Below are positions 1 to 49,219 of a stretch of 64,000 bases of DNA, piece by piece. The first letter of the stretch is position 1; the number at the start of each line of letters is the position of its first letter. The stretch is from Cyclina sinensis (lineage: Eukaryota; Mollusca; Bivalvia; Venerida; Veneridae), in contig JAAONU010000010.1 of the NCBI GenBank assembly GCA_012932295.1, positions 26,523,603 through 26,587,602 of the forward strand, given 5' to 3'. The translations under genes were made by a program, and so were the position numbers. The notes under the pieces were generated by a model, which worked only from the letters and a program-made list of their open reading frames with translations, was not told the origin of the DNA and searched no databases.

Positions 1-257
1 GGGTAGGGTTTTAATGGCTGTTGTAAAAATAGAATGTAGTAGGTCGGGTGATAATCCCTGTTGTAAAATTAGAATGTAGTGGGTGGCTTTTTAATCACTG
101 TTGTAAATTTAGAATGTAGTGGGTGGGGTTTAAATCCCTGTTTTAAAATTAGAATGTAGTGAGTGGGGTTATAATCCCTGTTGTAAAATTAGAATGTAGT
201 GGGTGGGGTTATAATCCCTGTTGTAAAATTATAATGTAGTGGGTGGGGTTAAAATCG
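1..257. repeat. 40-bp minisatellite, about 6.4 copies
   Basis: Six consecutive units of about 40 bp share the core TTGTAAAATTAGAATGTAGT followed by a GGGTGGGGTT-like stretch. Units differ by a few substitutions and the array is cut by the left window edge. It lies downstream of the last visible exon of the minus-strand sulfotransferase gene, so it is either in its next intron or beyond it. No coding potential is seen. Confidence 0.9.
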
Positions 258-651
258 CTAGAAACACAACTGTATCTGGTTAAACCGCTAGTAATATTTT
301 GTTTATACGTGTTTATTTAAAACTATTGTAACACCAGTATCAGCAATTTTTTTCCACGGTAAAATTCCATATTTTAACGAACACAACATAACATAAAGTT
401 ATCTACATAATAAAATATGTTACATGAGAAGAAAAAGTGGTCGATGTAAGAGAGGAAAGGCATTCCATAGTATGTGAATCATGAGTTGTTACAAAGCGTA
501 ACTAACAGCGGACGAAGCCTACCATGTGACTGTTCACGCCTTTCGTGATCAGAATCTAAAGTAGAAACAGGATAGAACCGCTACATTACATGCATTGTTG
601 AAACATGCACTGCCCCATCTCATGCTGGCGAGATTTATCTTTCATATAATT

Positions 652-850
652 TTCTTACGAACAAGCAAGTGCGTAACAGCAAGATGCAATACATCTTAGA
701 ATAAACAACCCAGGGCGGGATTCGAACTCCGGTCTTAGCACATCAAAGGCCAACACTCTAACCACTGAGAAAAGAATCGATTCTCTGACGCAGATATCAG
801 AGGTTGTATTTATACAATTATAGGAAGGTATCAACTTGACCGCAACAATT
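652..850 (-). mobile_element. tRNA-derived SINE, family A, copy 1
   Basis: Read on the minus strand, the segment contains a tRNA-like head: an A-box-like CTCAGTGGTTAGAGTG and a B-box-like GAGTTCGAATCCC, about 40 bp apart. A conserved unrelated body follows. The same unit occurs at 30533-30735, 51655-51862 and, truncated, 51978-52091. The order of tRNA-like and body parts is the same each time, which fits a dispersed Pol III retroposon rather than a functional tRNA gene. No acceptor-stem pairing was established. Confidence 0.8.
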
Positions 851-880
851 TCAAAACTTTAAATTTCAATGCCATGATTG

Positions 881-1178
881 AGCGGATCAGTGGTCGAGTG
901 GTAACTCGCTGGAAGTATAACCCAGGGGTCCCAAGATCGATCTCTTGCGCCTCCACTAACATTACTAACTGTCTTTTGGATGAGGCGTTCAAACGAGGTC
1001 CCATGTATCAGTGCTGTACACTGAGAATGTAAAAGAACCAAGGGTGTCTCTGGAACGGGATGCCTTCTGAATCCTGCACTACCCCCACAACTAAAAAACA
1101 AAACTAATCTGTGCAGGGGACGTCGGTCATATGGGCAACCGGTACCGACGATAATATACTCAAATAGATAGATAGAGC
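881..1178 (+). mobile_element. tRNA-derived SINE, family B, copy 1
   Basis: A tRNA-like head (GGTCGAGTGGTAACTCGCTGG, then a degenerate B box near 934) is followed by a body with CCCATGTATCAGTGCTGTAC and ends in CAAATAGATAGATAG. The same body recurs at 12484-12703 and 15183-15363. The layout resembles molluscan V-SINE-type elements, but assignment to a named family such as RUDI cannot be made from memory. It lies just 3' of the last visible sulfotransferase exon. Confidence 0.8.
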
Positions 1179-1188
1179 GGCTTCTTAC

Positions 1189-1345
1189 CTGTCAGTTGGG
1201 TTGCAAAGCATGACAATTATTTTTGCGTTTGGATTTAAATGTTTGATTACATCAAAGTTCGTATATGGTAATCCTGAAATATTGTTCATCATAGCTTGTT
1301 TCATGATGAATTTATTCTCCCACATGACGGAAGGGGTGAAGTCAC
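1189..1345 (-). CDS. Sulfotransferase exon 5, 3'-phosphate binding region
   Basis: The exon encodes GDFTPSVMWENKFIMKQAMM, then a linker and LNPNAKIIVMLCNPTDR, between the acceptor TTTTTTTGCAG and the donor GTAAGAAG. The block corresponds to the family's GEAS.S..WD... and NA.LIVMLRDPVER segments. The Arg-Asp of the 3'-phosphate motif is replaced by Cys-Asn. Its first bases complete the Gly codon begun by exon 4. Confidence 0.82.
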
Positions 1346-4300
1346 CTGCAAAAAAATGTACACATCGTTTAATTAGAATCCTTACCTGACTGACACATGA
1401 TCACAGTTTTGTTTTCTCTTCAGCATAAAAAAAACATTATGTACAGAACAGGTGCGTTTTCACTGCTATCTGAAGTCTTTATGCAAATGATACAGGGAGA
1501 AAAGGAATGTGTTTGTACCTCGATTATTTTCTCGATAATTGTGTGAACAATCAATTTAAAGGTTAACTGGTTTCACGTGAGCAAAGTTCGTTTTACATAT
1601 TTGACAAATTGTCAAACAATTACTTCTTTTTATCTTACGACCCATTCGTCGATAAATAAAAATTTATACGACCATTTCATGGATTACCTTATTTTTGATT
1701 TATGCATCATTGTACGACAGTTTTCATTAAATGTATTTTTAATGAATATACTTCTTTTATTTTTAATTTCGTTGACAATTAAATGGCGTGATGATTCAGC
1801 AACCCAACATCTTTTTGTAGTGAATATTAGAAAAGCCATTAGTAAATGAGAAAAAAAAAGATTACGTGCTTCTAGTTCATTCTGTTTTGATAGTATCAAA
1901 TGCATGACTAATAATAAAACACACCTATGTTCGTTTCTAAATTAACCTAGAAGTTCACTTGTCTGAGATAACTCTTAACTAAATCACTAAACATCAAGTT
2001 TCAAAATATTCACCAAAGATTGCATTATGGTATCCGTCCTTTGTCGTTATCTGTTTGATGTCAGTCTCAACAGCACTGTAGAAATAATGCAGGTAGTCCG
2101 ACAAATTCGGATATCCGACTGAAATTGTAAAAATAATGCAGGTAGTCCGACAAATTCGGATATCCGACTGAAATTGTAAAAATAATGCAGGTAGTCCGAC
2201 ATATTCTGATATCCGACTGAAATTGTAAAAATAATGCAGGTAGTCCGACATATTCGGATATCCGACTGAAATTGTAGAAATAATGCAGGTAGTCCGACAA
2301 ATTCGGATATCCGACTGAAATTGTAAAAATAATGCAGGTAGTCTGACATATTCTGATATCCGACTGAAATTGTAAAAATAATGCAGGTAGTCCGACATAT
2401 TCGGATATCCGACTGAAATTGTAGAAATAATGCAGGTAGTCCGACATATTCTGATATCCGACTGAAATTGTAAAAATAATGCAGGTAGTCCGACAAATTC
2501 GGATATCCGACTGAAATTGTAAAACTGAGAGCTAACTTCTTCTTTTAACTTAAACATACAATTATAATATAAAACTTGGGACGGAATAATAAAAGAAAAA
2601 TGTTCCTTTTTTCTCATAAATTTATACTGTAATATAATAATAACATTATAAAGATTTACACGACGTTAATTTTAAGGATTTGTTGCTCCGCCACATGCTC
2701 ACAACATTTCCTATATATTTTTTTCAATGTGTATAATGTATAAATGTAAATATGACTTTTAATATATTTACCTTTGTAAGCTTTGCTTACTCGTCTCATA
2801 TAATTCTATATTGAATGGCATTTGTACTTTTATTAATTTTATTATGAATGTGATATTTATGATGTACATGTGATGAGACGTAAATAAACTATTTGAATTG
2901 AATTAAATTGAATTGAATTGCTTACCAAAACGCAGGTTTGTAAACCAGTGGTTGGCAGGGCGGACATTTCTGGATATGAGGGGGTGACTCACAAGACGGT
3001 TGAACAAGTCATTAGTTCCGCAATTTGGCATTCCGACGACATAAAAATATGGCAAACATTTCAATGTGGTTTCATCCGTAAACACAACACTCTGCTCCTC
3101 CCAACATGGCGATTTGTAGTTTGGTAAAAATGGAAGGCTTTCCTGTAAAAAATCGCATATTCAAGAAATCATCTTACCTTGTACAATGGAGAGAAAGTGG
3201 TGACCTCAGCAAACCCATGAAAAATGTCATTTGAAGAAAATAGGTGCTTTAGATAGTGGCTTAAAAAGACAGATTCGTGTGAATAAATACGCAGGTATTT
3301 CTTTAAATATTGGTCAAGTAAATACGCGCTTTACTTTTTATATATCAATATGATACAAACAATAAAGGGAATATTAAGTGTCCGCCTCACACCACACCGG
3401 TGACCGAAAACAAACTGTAAAGAAATGTTTGTTTTTCCAAAGATGCAGCGTTTAAGTGATGGTTGGATAAGGTGATTTCGGTAAAAATTCTCATTTTTCG
3501 AAGCAAGTGATACAGTTTTGGGATACAAACCGTGAGTTCGGGCGTTGTATCAATTCTTTTGAAAATAGTCTTTTCATCAATCGTTTCGTTTTCTGTCGTT
3601 GTGCTGTTATAATACGATGAGGTTTGACGGCTTCCCCTTTCCAAGAGTAAATCTAAAACTAAAGAAAACAATCTCAGTAACTTTTTACATAAATTACGTC
3701 TTCTTGTCAGTACTATTCTTGTAAAATCTCTTGTTTATTTGCAGGTGTAGGGAACCAAAGAATAAATTATGGTTCAGTAGAATAATTCAGTTTTCATAAA
3801 GATAAGTTTTAGTTTTAAAAGTAACCAAGATGCAGGGAAGTCAAAATAAATGCCGAGAGTCGCGAGTATAAGTTTATAGATGGAAAAAAAGTCTTTCAAT
3901 ATAGTGTATATTTGATTAATGAAAGGTCCAGCCATAAAAAGAGTTGTTTTTTACCTCATTGAACTGGACTTCAGTAGATATGATGTAGTTGTTGTTGTTG
4001 TTGTAGAAGAATTCTAAACGTTTTATGACAAGTCCAATCATATACAGACGAGGTAATTTACGTAATTCAAATTTACATGATAACTAGTTTTGTCATCTTT
4101 ACGAATATCAAAATTATTGTATAAAGTAATTAATGAATTACTTCATCATTTTTGCCCATCAGGGAAAGTGTATGTAGATCCTGGAGATGCAGGCAAACAG
4201 ACACGTTTTAGCTCCCCCTGGAACGTTCTGAAAATCCCTTAGCTATAGTTCGGCTTGGTTCCAGGCATAAAAAATAAAGCATGCTAAAAGGTAATAGAAA

Positions 4301-5121
4301 TCAGCCAACTTTTGTCTTTCTGTAGAGTAATGTGGTCTTATATCGCCTGATTAACTTCAATCTGTTGACGCTTTCTGATTTATTTTGATTGCAAGGAACG
4401 AGCCAGCTATACCGTTACTTCCATTACTTATAATCTTAAAAGTTCACTAAAATTCTTTACGAATAATATTCGAGATAGATATAAACAAATGGTTATTTAC
4501 ACGTATTTGTAATATGACCGCCATATTGTGGTATTCTATTTGTAATAGTTCCATTTTTGGCGCTGTTTTCATCAGTTTCATGTAGATTCACCCAAACAAG
4601 GAAAGTTAATAGCAGGAATGCAGCGACACCTGGCGTGTACTTCCAGACGTCACGTGATCTGCAAAATGTACGTGAAGCAAATCACATTTTAAATATCATT
4701 AAATAAAAATTTAATTCTGTATTTGGTTTAAAATCATTACAAATGATTATTCCTAAAACGTTTATGACTTCAATTAATAAATATTTAAGGTAATCTCTTA
4801 TTAAACTTGAAATCTTCAGCTGATTCGTGCATTTGGTCCTTGCTAATAAAACAATGCAGATGTTCTTAAACAGACGGACAGGCACGGTTTGTTATATTCC
4901 TAAATCTAACATAAGTCATAAGCCATGAGAGGACCTATCTGACGCTATGTTTTTTTAGGAGTTTACATGATATGGAATGTAAAAAGAAACAGAAATATTA
5001 TTATTGTTTTTAATATTATTTATATTATATTCTATTTTTTTTTAAATATCACAAGTGGAAATTGTAACTTGTTAGCTTACCTCACGAGAAATATTTTCGA
5101 CAACATTTTGATCATAACCAT
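1189..5121 (-). CDS. CHST15-like carbohydrate sulfotransferase, 3' partial
   Basis: Five exons were found: 5121-5081 (start ATG, with an in-frame TAG just upstream), 4658-4501, 3658-3393, 3142-2926 and 1345-1189. All junctions are GT-AG and all phases join. The predicted protein is a type II membrane protein. It has about 22 cytoplasmic residues, a signal anchor (core GVAAFLLLTFLVWV), a Thr/Asn-rich stem, then a domain opening with SPCWEE and PYFYVVGMPNCGTNDLFNRL. This matches the layout of CHST15-type enzymes, which transfer sulfate from PAPS to chondroitin/dermatan GalNAc in the Golgi. The usual PKCGTTDL loop reads PNCGTNDL and the usual RDP reads CNP, so activity is doubtful. About 50 residues normally between exons 4 and 5 were not located, although the two exons join in phase without them. 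The C-terminus lies beyond the left edge. Confidence 0.82.
2081..2522. repeat. 49-bp minisatellite, 9 copies, with internal palindrome
   Basis: Nine near-identical units start every 49 bp. Most contain the perfect 12-bp palindrome TCGGATATCCGA; some carry TCTGATATCCGA, which breaks it. The unit has no stop codon in any minus-strand frame, and 49 is not a multiple of 3, so three overlapping long open frames arise on that strand. These are repeat artefacts, not genes. The array lies in the sulfotransferase intron between 1345 and 2926. Confidence 0.95.
2640..2920 (+). mobile_element. 3' end of a non-LTR retrotransposon with (TTGAA)n tail
   Basis: The sequence ends AATAAACTATTTGAATTGAA, followed by further TTGAA-type repeats to 2920. 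A 3' end with a short-unit tail in place of poly(A) is typical of some CR1/I/Jockey-group LINEs. The left boundary is uncertain, no coding part remains, and the copy is therefore 5'-truncated. It lies antisense in the sulfotransferase gene, directly against the exon 4 donor. Confidence 0.6.
2926..3142 (-). CDS. Sulfotransferase exon 4, PAPS 5'-phosphosulfate loop
   Basis: The 217-bp exon lies between the acceptor TTTTTTACAG and the donor GTAAG. It begins ESLPFLPNYKSPCWEE and contains LKCLPYFYVVGMPNCGTNDL, the position of the PAPS-binding P-loop-like motif of membrane sulfotransferases. The Lys that normally binds the 5'-phosphosulfate group (PKCGTT) is Asn here, and the second Thr is Asn. The usual KEPHWW segment reads RPANHWF. 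The repeat tail of a retrotransposon lies five bases beyond the donor. Confidence 0.85.
3393..3658 (-). CDS. Sulfotransferase exon 3, stem region
   Basis: An open frame runs between the acceptor CTTTAG and the donor GTGTGAGG. It encodes a Ser/Thr/Asn-rich stretch (YYNSTTTENETIDE) and then CIPKLYHLLRKMRI and a His/Asn-rich tail. Incoming and outgoing phases (1 and 0) fit the flanking exons. N-x-T sites and low conservation suit the luminal stem between anchor and catalytic domain. No motif was recognised. Confidence 0.65.
4501..4658 (-). CDS. Sulfotransferase exon 2, signal anchor
   Basis: After the acceptor TTTTGCAG the exon reads SRDVWKYTPGVAAFLLLTFL, followed by VWVNLHETDEN and a polar stem. 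That gives one hydrophobic stretch of about 16-18 residues. The donor GTAAAT at 4500-4495 is chosen because it gives the phase that exon 3 needs; a weaker GTCATA donor upstream gives the same phase. A single N-terminal anchor is expected for Golgi sulfotransferases. Confidence 0.72.
5081..5121 (-). CDS. Sulfotransferase exon 1, start codon
   Basis: The exon encodes MVMIKMLSKIFLV plus two bases of an Arg codon, followed by the donor GTAAGC. The first ATG is chosen because an in-frame TAG lies three codons upstream; two further Met codons follow at positions 3 and 6. The two-base overhang matches the single base that begins exon 2. The basic residues just before the membrane anchor fit a type II orientation. 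The exon is too short to call alone and is supported by phase and topology. Confidence 0.68.
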
Positions 5122-7439
5122 TGAATTCTAAATTCCACGCAAAGAAGCCAGTTCTTCGAAAATTGTAAAAAGCATTTATTATATGCCTTTTTCCCCGTTA
5201 CCTCGTGTTCCTATACCTTCTGATGTTACTTATTTAAATACTAAATGGTAAAATATACTCTTCAATTTTAATTTGGTGATCTTAAACATACGATTAAATG
5301 ATAATATTTTCAATCAATCTTTAATGAAAAATAAAACTAAAATACTCCATTTTGTATGTTATATCACAAGGAATGAAAACCTGTAGCTAAACAAAAATAT
5401 GCACCATTTGTATGAATACGTGTTGGAGGTTTGAATCAAACAGAATGAGAACTCCTTTAAGCCTTGGCTCGGTTCCTTAACTCAACATAATAGATCTAAC
5501 CCGGCATGTCTGGCGCGCAGCTGGTTCTTTGTTCTCATTCAAAACAGAAAAAAAGGAGACGGAATGTCATACATTGACGGAATGTCATACGTTGACATGT
5601 TTCTTCATTCTTTGTTGCTCAATAAAACATTGCTGCTATAGACAAGAGACTAAATGTGATCAGAAAACGTCATAATGTTATTATCGAGAAAATGTTATTA
5701 AGATTTGCTTAAAGTCTTGTAACACTTCCTATCATCAGCAGTAAAAATGTGACAATTAACTTTGTTCTTAATACTATTGTTCTTGTCCTTGCTTTTTTGT
5801 TGCAAAATGTCAAATAACACTTATTATTACTCACATATTATATGTCTGCATTTTTCCCCTTTTTTGCAATTAACTGAGATGCACAATTTAAAGAAATATT
5901 CAAGTTTTGTAAGAAATAAATGAGTAATAAATCTATCTAAAGGTTTACTAGTTGTAAATCAAAACGGGATGTGCTTTCGCGGGCTTTAGTCAAATAACGG
6001 CTGACAATAAATAATCCAAACTGATCCTTTGTATTGGGGACTTTTCTGGACTGTTTTGGGTATCAAGTACATATTTTCTGGCATTTTTTTTTTTTTTTCT
6101 CAACACACTTGTCCGGTTTCTTAAGTTGAAAAATACCTTTTATTAGTTATGTGTTTGTTAAATGTGACGGCAGCGGTACGGCAAATAGCATGAGGGCCAT
6201 TTACAACTTAGAAGCCTACAAAGACATTAAGAAAATAGCATCAACGGTTCAGTTTTTTTTCCTGTTCTAAGCGAAATCTTTAAAAACTGTTAATGGCAAA
6301 TGTCTTTTGTTAGCTTATGACATATATCTATGTGTTTGCGTCAGCTGTTTAAATCATTATTGTGAAGCGTTAACACACATGTTGCCAGCTAATTGGTTTT
6401 AACATATAAAAAGGTTTCCCTTCATTTTCTTGTACATTTAACAGCATAGAAACTACTTCGACTCTGGACTAAATTATTTTAACCCATTTAATATGCCTTA
6501 TGGGTTATGCCATCATTATCAGTTGGACGAGTTCATTTTCAAATAAAAGGGTTACAGATATAAATTATCAATTTCATTCTATTTAGGGAAGAAACTCATT
6601 TAAGTAAACAGGGAAGACCATGATCAGACACAGCATATCGCGGGTCTGATCAGGGTCTGCACTGTTTGCCTTAGGCTACTTTTGTACACGCTAGGTAGTA
6701 AAAGGTTTAACAAAATTCATTCTCTTTTTGTGTAAATTGCTCTGTGAAAAGGAGAAAAGTGAAGGGTCGATTTCAGAAAATGATGTTTAAATGCTAAGAA
6801 CAAGATGAATAACTAGGTTATATAAACATATATAATATGTGTATATGTTTTTGATATACCTAAATCATGGTTGTAAATCTTCGGTATGTGCATAATGTAG
6901 GGTTGTTTTCGTATACTTGTATATATTGAACAATATTGTTCAACTTTGATATAATTGGATCTCAAATAAACATTTTATTAGGAAATGTGTATGTAGGTAT
7001 GAACTTTATGTCTATGAGAAAAAATGCATATTAAAAACCTTGAAATAAAATGATGTTAGTGATAAACTAGACAACAACAGATTTATTTTCACCTGGATAT
7101 ATATTGATAAGCAAGATTGATCACCATTTTGCAAGGAGGACTACCTGTGGACGACCTGTCTACCTGTTTTTGAATTGGGTTGTTTGGTCTGGGTACCGGG
7201 AACAACAATCATAAAAAAAAAATATTTGCCTTATACAAATGAAACAAATGTAAACTTATGTGTATTTATCAAGAACTGGCATTGTGTGTTTGATTATAAT
7301 GGGGTCAGAAGTTTTATTAAATAACACTTTACATGGCTTTATTTCTTATGAAGATCCAACTACCTTCCCAGAAAATCACAGAAACTTAATTCTTGGTAGT
7401 TATGTTTATGTTCATGTTTAAGGGGAGACGATTTGGTCA
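5122..7439. other. Intergenic region between divergent genes
   Basis: No long open frame, RNA gene or clear promoter motif was seen. The stretch is AT-rich with a T homopolymer near 6086-6099. It includes the putative promoter side of the minus-strand sulfotransferase gene, but no TATA box could be assigned with confidence. A direct repeat of TGACGGAATGTCATAC lies near 5560-5590. Confidence 0.6.
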
Positions 7440-9960
7440 AAACCTAAATATGGATTGCACTGTAATCGTATATTGATACTGTCATGGGACGTTGAATTAA
7501 ATTCTGACCCGGCTAGTGAATAGAAACTCTGAATGTATTGGTGAAGATATACGAATTGTGCACAACTTCGTGCGGAGATGGAACAAGTCTGGAATAAGTG
7601 TGAACGTGTTGATAACCTTGATGAAAGACAAAATCATATTGAATCTGTTTATGAAAACCTACAAGTACAGGTTGAAAATTTGTCTTATGAGAACTACATG
7701 ATAAGATTAGATATAGACGTCGTCCATGAATAATGTGAACATGACCTTGATAAACTTGAAACTGTTGAAGGCGCTGTAGAAAGATCAGAGAAAGAAGAAC
7801 ACGAAAATAAAATAAGCATTTTTTGGTCTAGAAGAGCCTTATGATAAAACAAACGAATCCGTAGTGAAAAATATTTTGAATGTCGCTTTTCAAGTTTAAG
7901 ATTTCAAAGGTTACATTCCTGAAACATATAGTGTTGGTAAACAAAATGGCTCTTCACCACGAATGGTAACTGTCCAGTTTAATCTCTTTTCTACCAAACA
8001 ACAACGTTTTACCTGTTGAGATGAGCTACGCAATAGAGGAATAAGAATATCTGATACTCTCATCACACGTCAAAAACATATACTATCAGCTGAAATCCCA
8101 GGACAAAACAGGATGTTATGCAAATGGAAAACGCCATATTATAAAGAAAAAACATGGCAGTCGCGAGTTTTTTATGAAAACAAAAATAAGAAATCTGTAA
8201 CAATATAGTATCGTAAGTATAGTATGGGTGGATGAGGTTCCAATCAGTCAGCCAGAAGCTAAAATAGATTAGCATTTAGGCCAATGCCCACCAGAACATG
8301 AATTTAAAAATTAATATTGGAACATTAAAAGGGTTAAAAGGTAAAAAAAATCTGATTTAATTGAATAGCTATTCAATTTTGATATCCTTGAATTGTCAGA
8401 AACTTGGGAAGAAGATTATTCTGAATCAGGATCGATACTTTTAAGTTACATTTATTTCTTAAAGCTATCAAGTATTCCAAAAATGGTAGAGCCAACGGAT
8501 GATGCCTGTAAAAGTTAAAAGGGAATTGTGTGACTATGTAAAGCGTTACACGTATCTAAAGCTTGAAATGTATAATAAATACAACAAATGATATAATCGT
8601 ATATTTCTATTATACCTCCATTTGATTCACCTTTTTACATAGACAAGCCAGTCAAATGTATATGTTTGTTAGACGATGGAATTGTGAACATTTTGGAGTC
8701 ATTTCCAGACTGTAATGGCGGATCTGAGTGCTGGATATGGTGAGCTGAGTGAATGTGTAAAAGAGATGAACATTGAACATGTACAGGAATTAAATGATTA
8801 ACTGAAAGTTCCTGTTGACGTATTCGTCAGTCTTGCCACAAAACTGTAAACACCCAAGGGAGACAACAGATTGATCTTTGTAACATATTTTCTCTTCTTA
8901 TTCTAAAAAGTTGACAGGGTGAAGCTGGAAAATTTACTTGTATATTAACAAATGGTTCAAGGGTTATTGGTAACTGTTTCTGTTCTGTGGCATTGCTACC
9001 ATTTATTTTGTCTTAGAGTTGCAGATTGGCCTACAGATTCGAGGCATCTCCCATGATGACTCGTATCAATTTACCAAGCATCAGAATTAGTAATGAAAAT
9101 CATGTCCCTGTTGCTGTTATAAACTTACATGTACCAGTATTGTTGCTTCAGAATGTTTTTTTCCAAATGAAAATTTTCAGAAACTTTTCTAATAACATTA
9201 GCAACAATAGTATTGATATCAATAACATTTTAACGTGTTTTAACAACTTAATGGTAGAAGCCGGAAAATCTTTTTGAACAAAAATAACTACGTAAAAAAG
9301 TAAAAGCCCTGACTGGTTTGACAACTCAAGTATGTTGTTAAAAAGAAAAAGAAATAAACTTTTAAGAAAGAATACAGACGCTGATTTACAAAATTATTTA
9401 ATAACCAAAATAGATTCAAACCTCTATTTAAGTCCAAGCAACAAGAACAGCAGCGTAAAAAGTTAGATGAACATGGTGAAAAAAACACAACAACAAACAA
9501 ACAAATGATTCAAAGTTATTCTGGTCAAAAATAACAAAATCAAGAATATGAGATCAAAAGTACACTTACATATTTCAACTGGAGAGTGGATAGAACACTG
9601 AATCATTTCTAAATCCTGTTATGAAGATACAGACCAAATAGCAGACCAAACAAAAAAAATTGCTCAAATGTTTATTAAAATATCTGAAAACCAGTGTGGT
9701 TTTAAAAACAATTACTCAACTATAGAAATACATTTATCAGAGTTATCAACGTTATCTTAGCGAGGAAAAGGGGGAGCTTTATGGTTTTTTTTGTTGAGTT
9801 TGTAAAATGTTTTGATATAATATGACCATTACTGTGGAATGTTTTAAGAAGTAATTGTATCAAAGGTAGACATTTCAGTGCTCTTAAAGTATTGTATTAT
9901 TGTACTGTATCATTAGATGAGTTACAAAACAAATATTTACATTTTTATGTTGTTAGACTC
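7440..9960 (+). mobile_element. Decayed L1/Tx1-like LINE with ORF1 and ORF2 fragments
   Basis: Translating through stops and frameshifts gives, in order: a coiled-coil-like Glu/Asn-rich stretch (7510-7800) and an ORF1-like segment with SVVKNILNVAF and TYSVGKQNGSSPRMVTVQF (7860-7985). An endonuclease-like start follows with FDILELSETWE (8375-8410), then a basic linker DWFDNSSMLLKRKRNKLLRK (9310-9370). The last is a reverse-transcriptase-like block with ENQCGFKNNYST (9690-9730) and a degraded FxDxxKAF-type segment near 9790-9815. The order matches an autonomous LINE. Many stops and deletions make it inactive. The clade is inferred from the ORF1 style only. Confidence 0.7.
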
Positions 9961-10620
9961 TTTCAATTCTTAGAAATTTGCGGTCGACATAAAAATCAAT
10001 TAGAAACTTTTACTTAATTTTACCATCTGATACGGGCTATTTACTCATGTTACCAGCTGATACTCGTAATGGCCTATAGCTCGATCACAATTTTGATACG
10101 TATCTTATTTCTACATACGATATATTATGCATAGGCATTCCTCTGTGACAATGATCGCTGGCTAATCACTTACATATTTCTTTCATTCTCACGTGTTAGT
10201 TTGTATTTAGTCCTTTATGGGATCTGATCTAGCACATTTTACTATAGTAATGTCTCGGACAAGATATACTATACTGTAATTCCGGACTTCTTCTAGATTT
10301 TTACACGTTTCATATATTAATGCATCACAATGCTTCAGTTTGTAGTTTAGGTAAACTTTGCTATACAGGTTCGCCTTCTAGGACTTATTATTATTATATT
10401 AAGGTTCATCATTTGTATGTGAATGTATGAATGGATTATTTACACGAAATGAAGGACTCACTTCGATTGTAGACAGATAACAATATTTAAAATAGATATA
10501 TAGATAGTTGAAAATAAAAAAAATAAATAAATAAAAAAAATAATAATTTGATATTTCTTGATGGATTAATTTTTATTTCATTTTTAGAGATCCAGTAAAT
10601 GAAAAACTTTAATAAGCAAA
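9961..10620. promoter_or_regulatory. Upstream region of the ABCC gene
   Basis: This is 660 bp before the start codon. It contains AT-rich sequence, including an AATAAATAAATAAA-like run near 10518-10545 that could be the 3' end of the neighbouring LINE relic. No convincing TATA or initiator was recognised. The 5' UTR must lie here or in an upstream non-coding exon, but its start cannot be seen. Confidence 0.4.

Positions 10621-49219
<38,599 letters not shown>

Noticed and set aside
652..850. A functional tRNA gene on the minus strand
   Set aside because: A and B boxes are present, but the anticodon arm and acceptor pairing are not convincing and the unit is repeated with a SINE body.
1994..2617. 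207-codon minus-strand open frame and two overlapping frames of 149 and 126 codons
   Set aside because: They are translations of the 49-bp minisatellite in three frames and show the same peptide pattern shifted; not genes.
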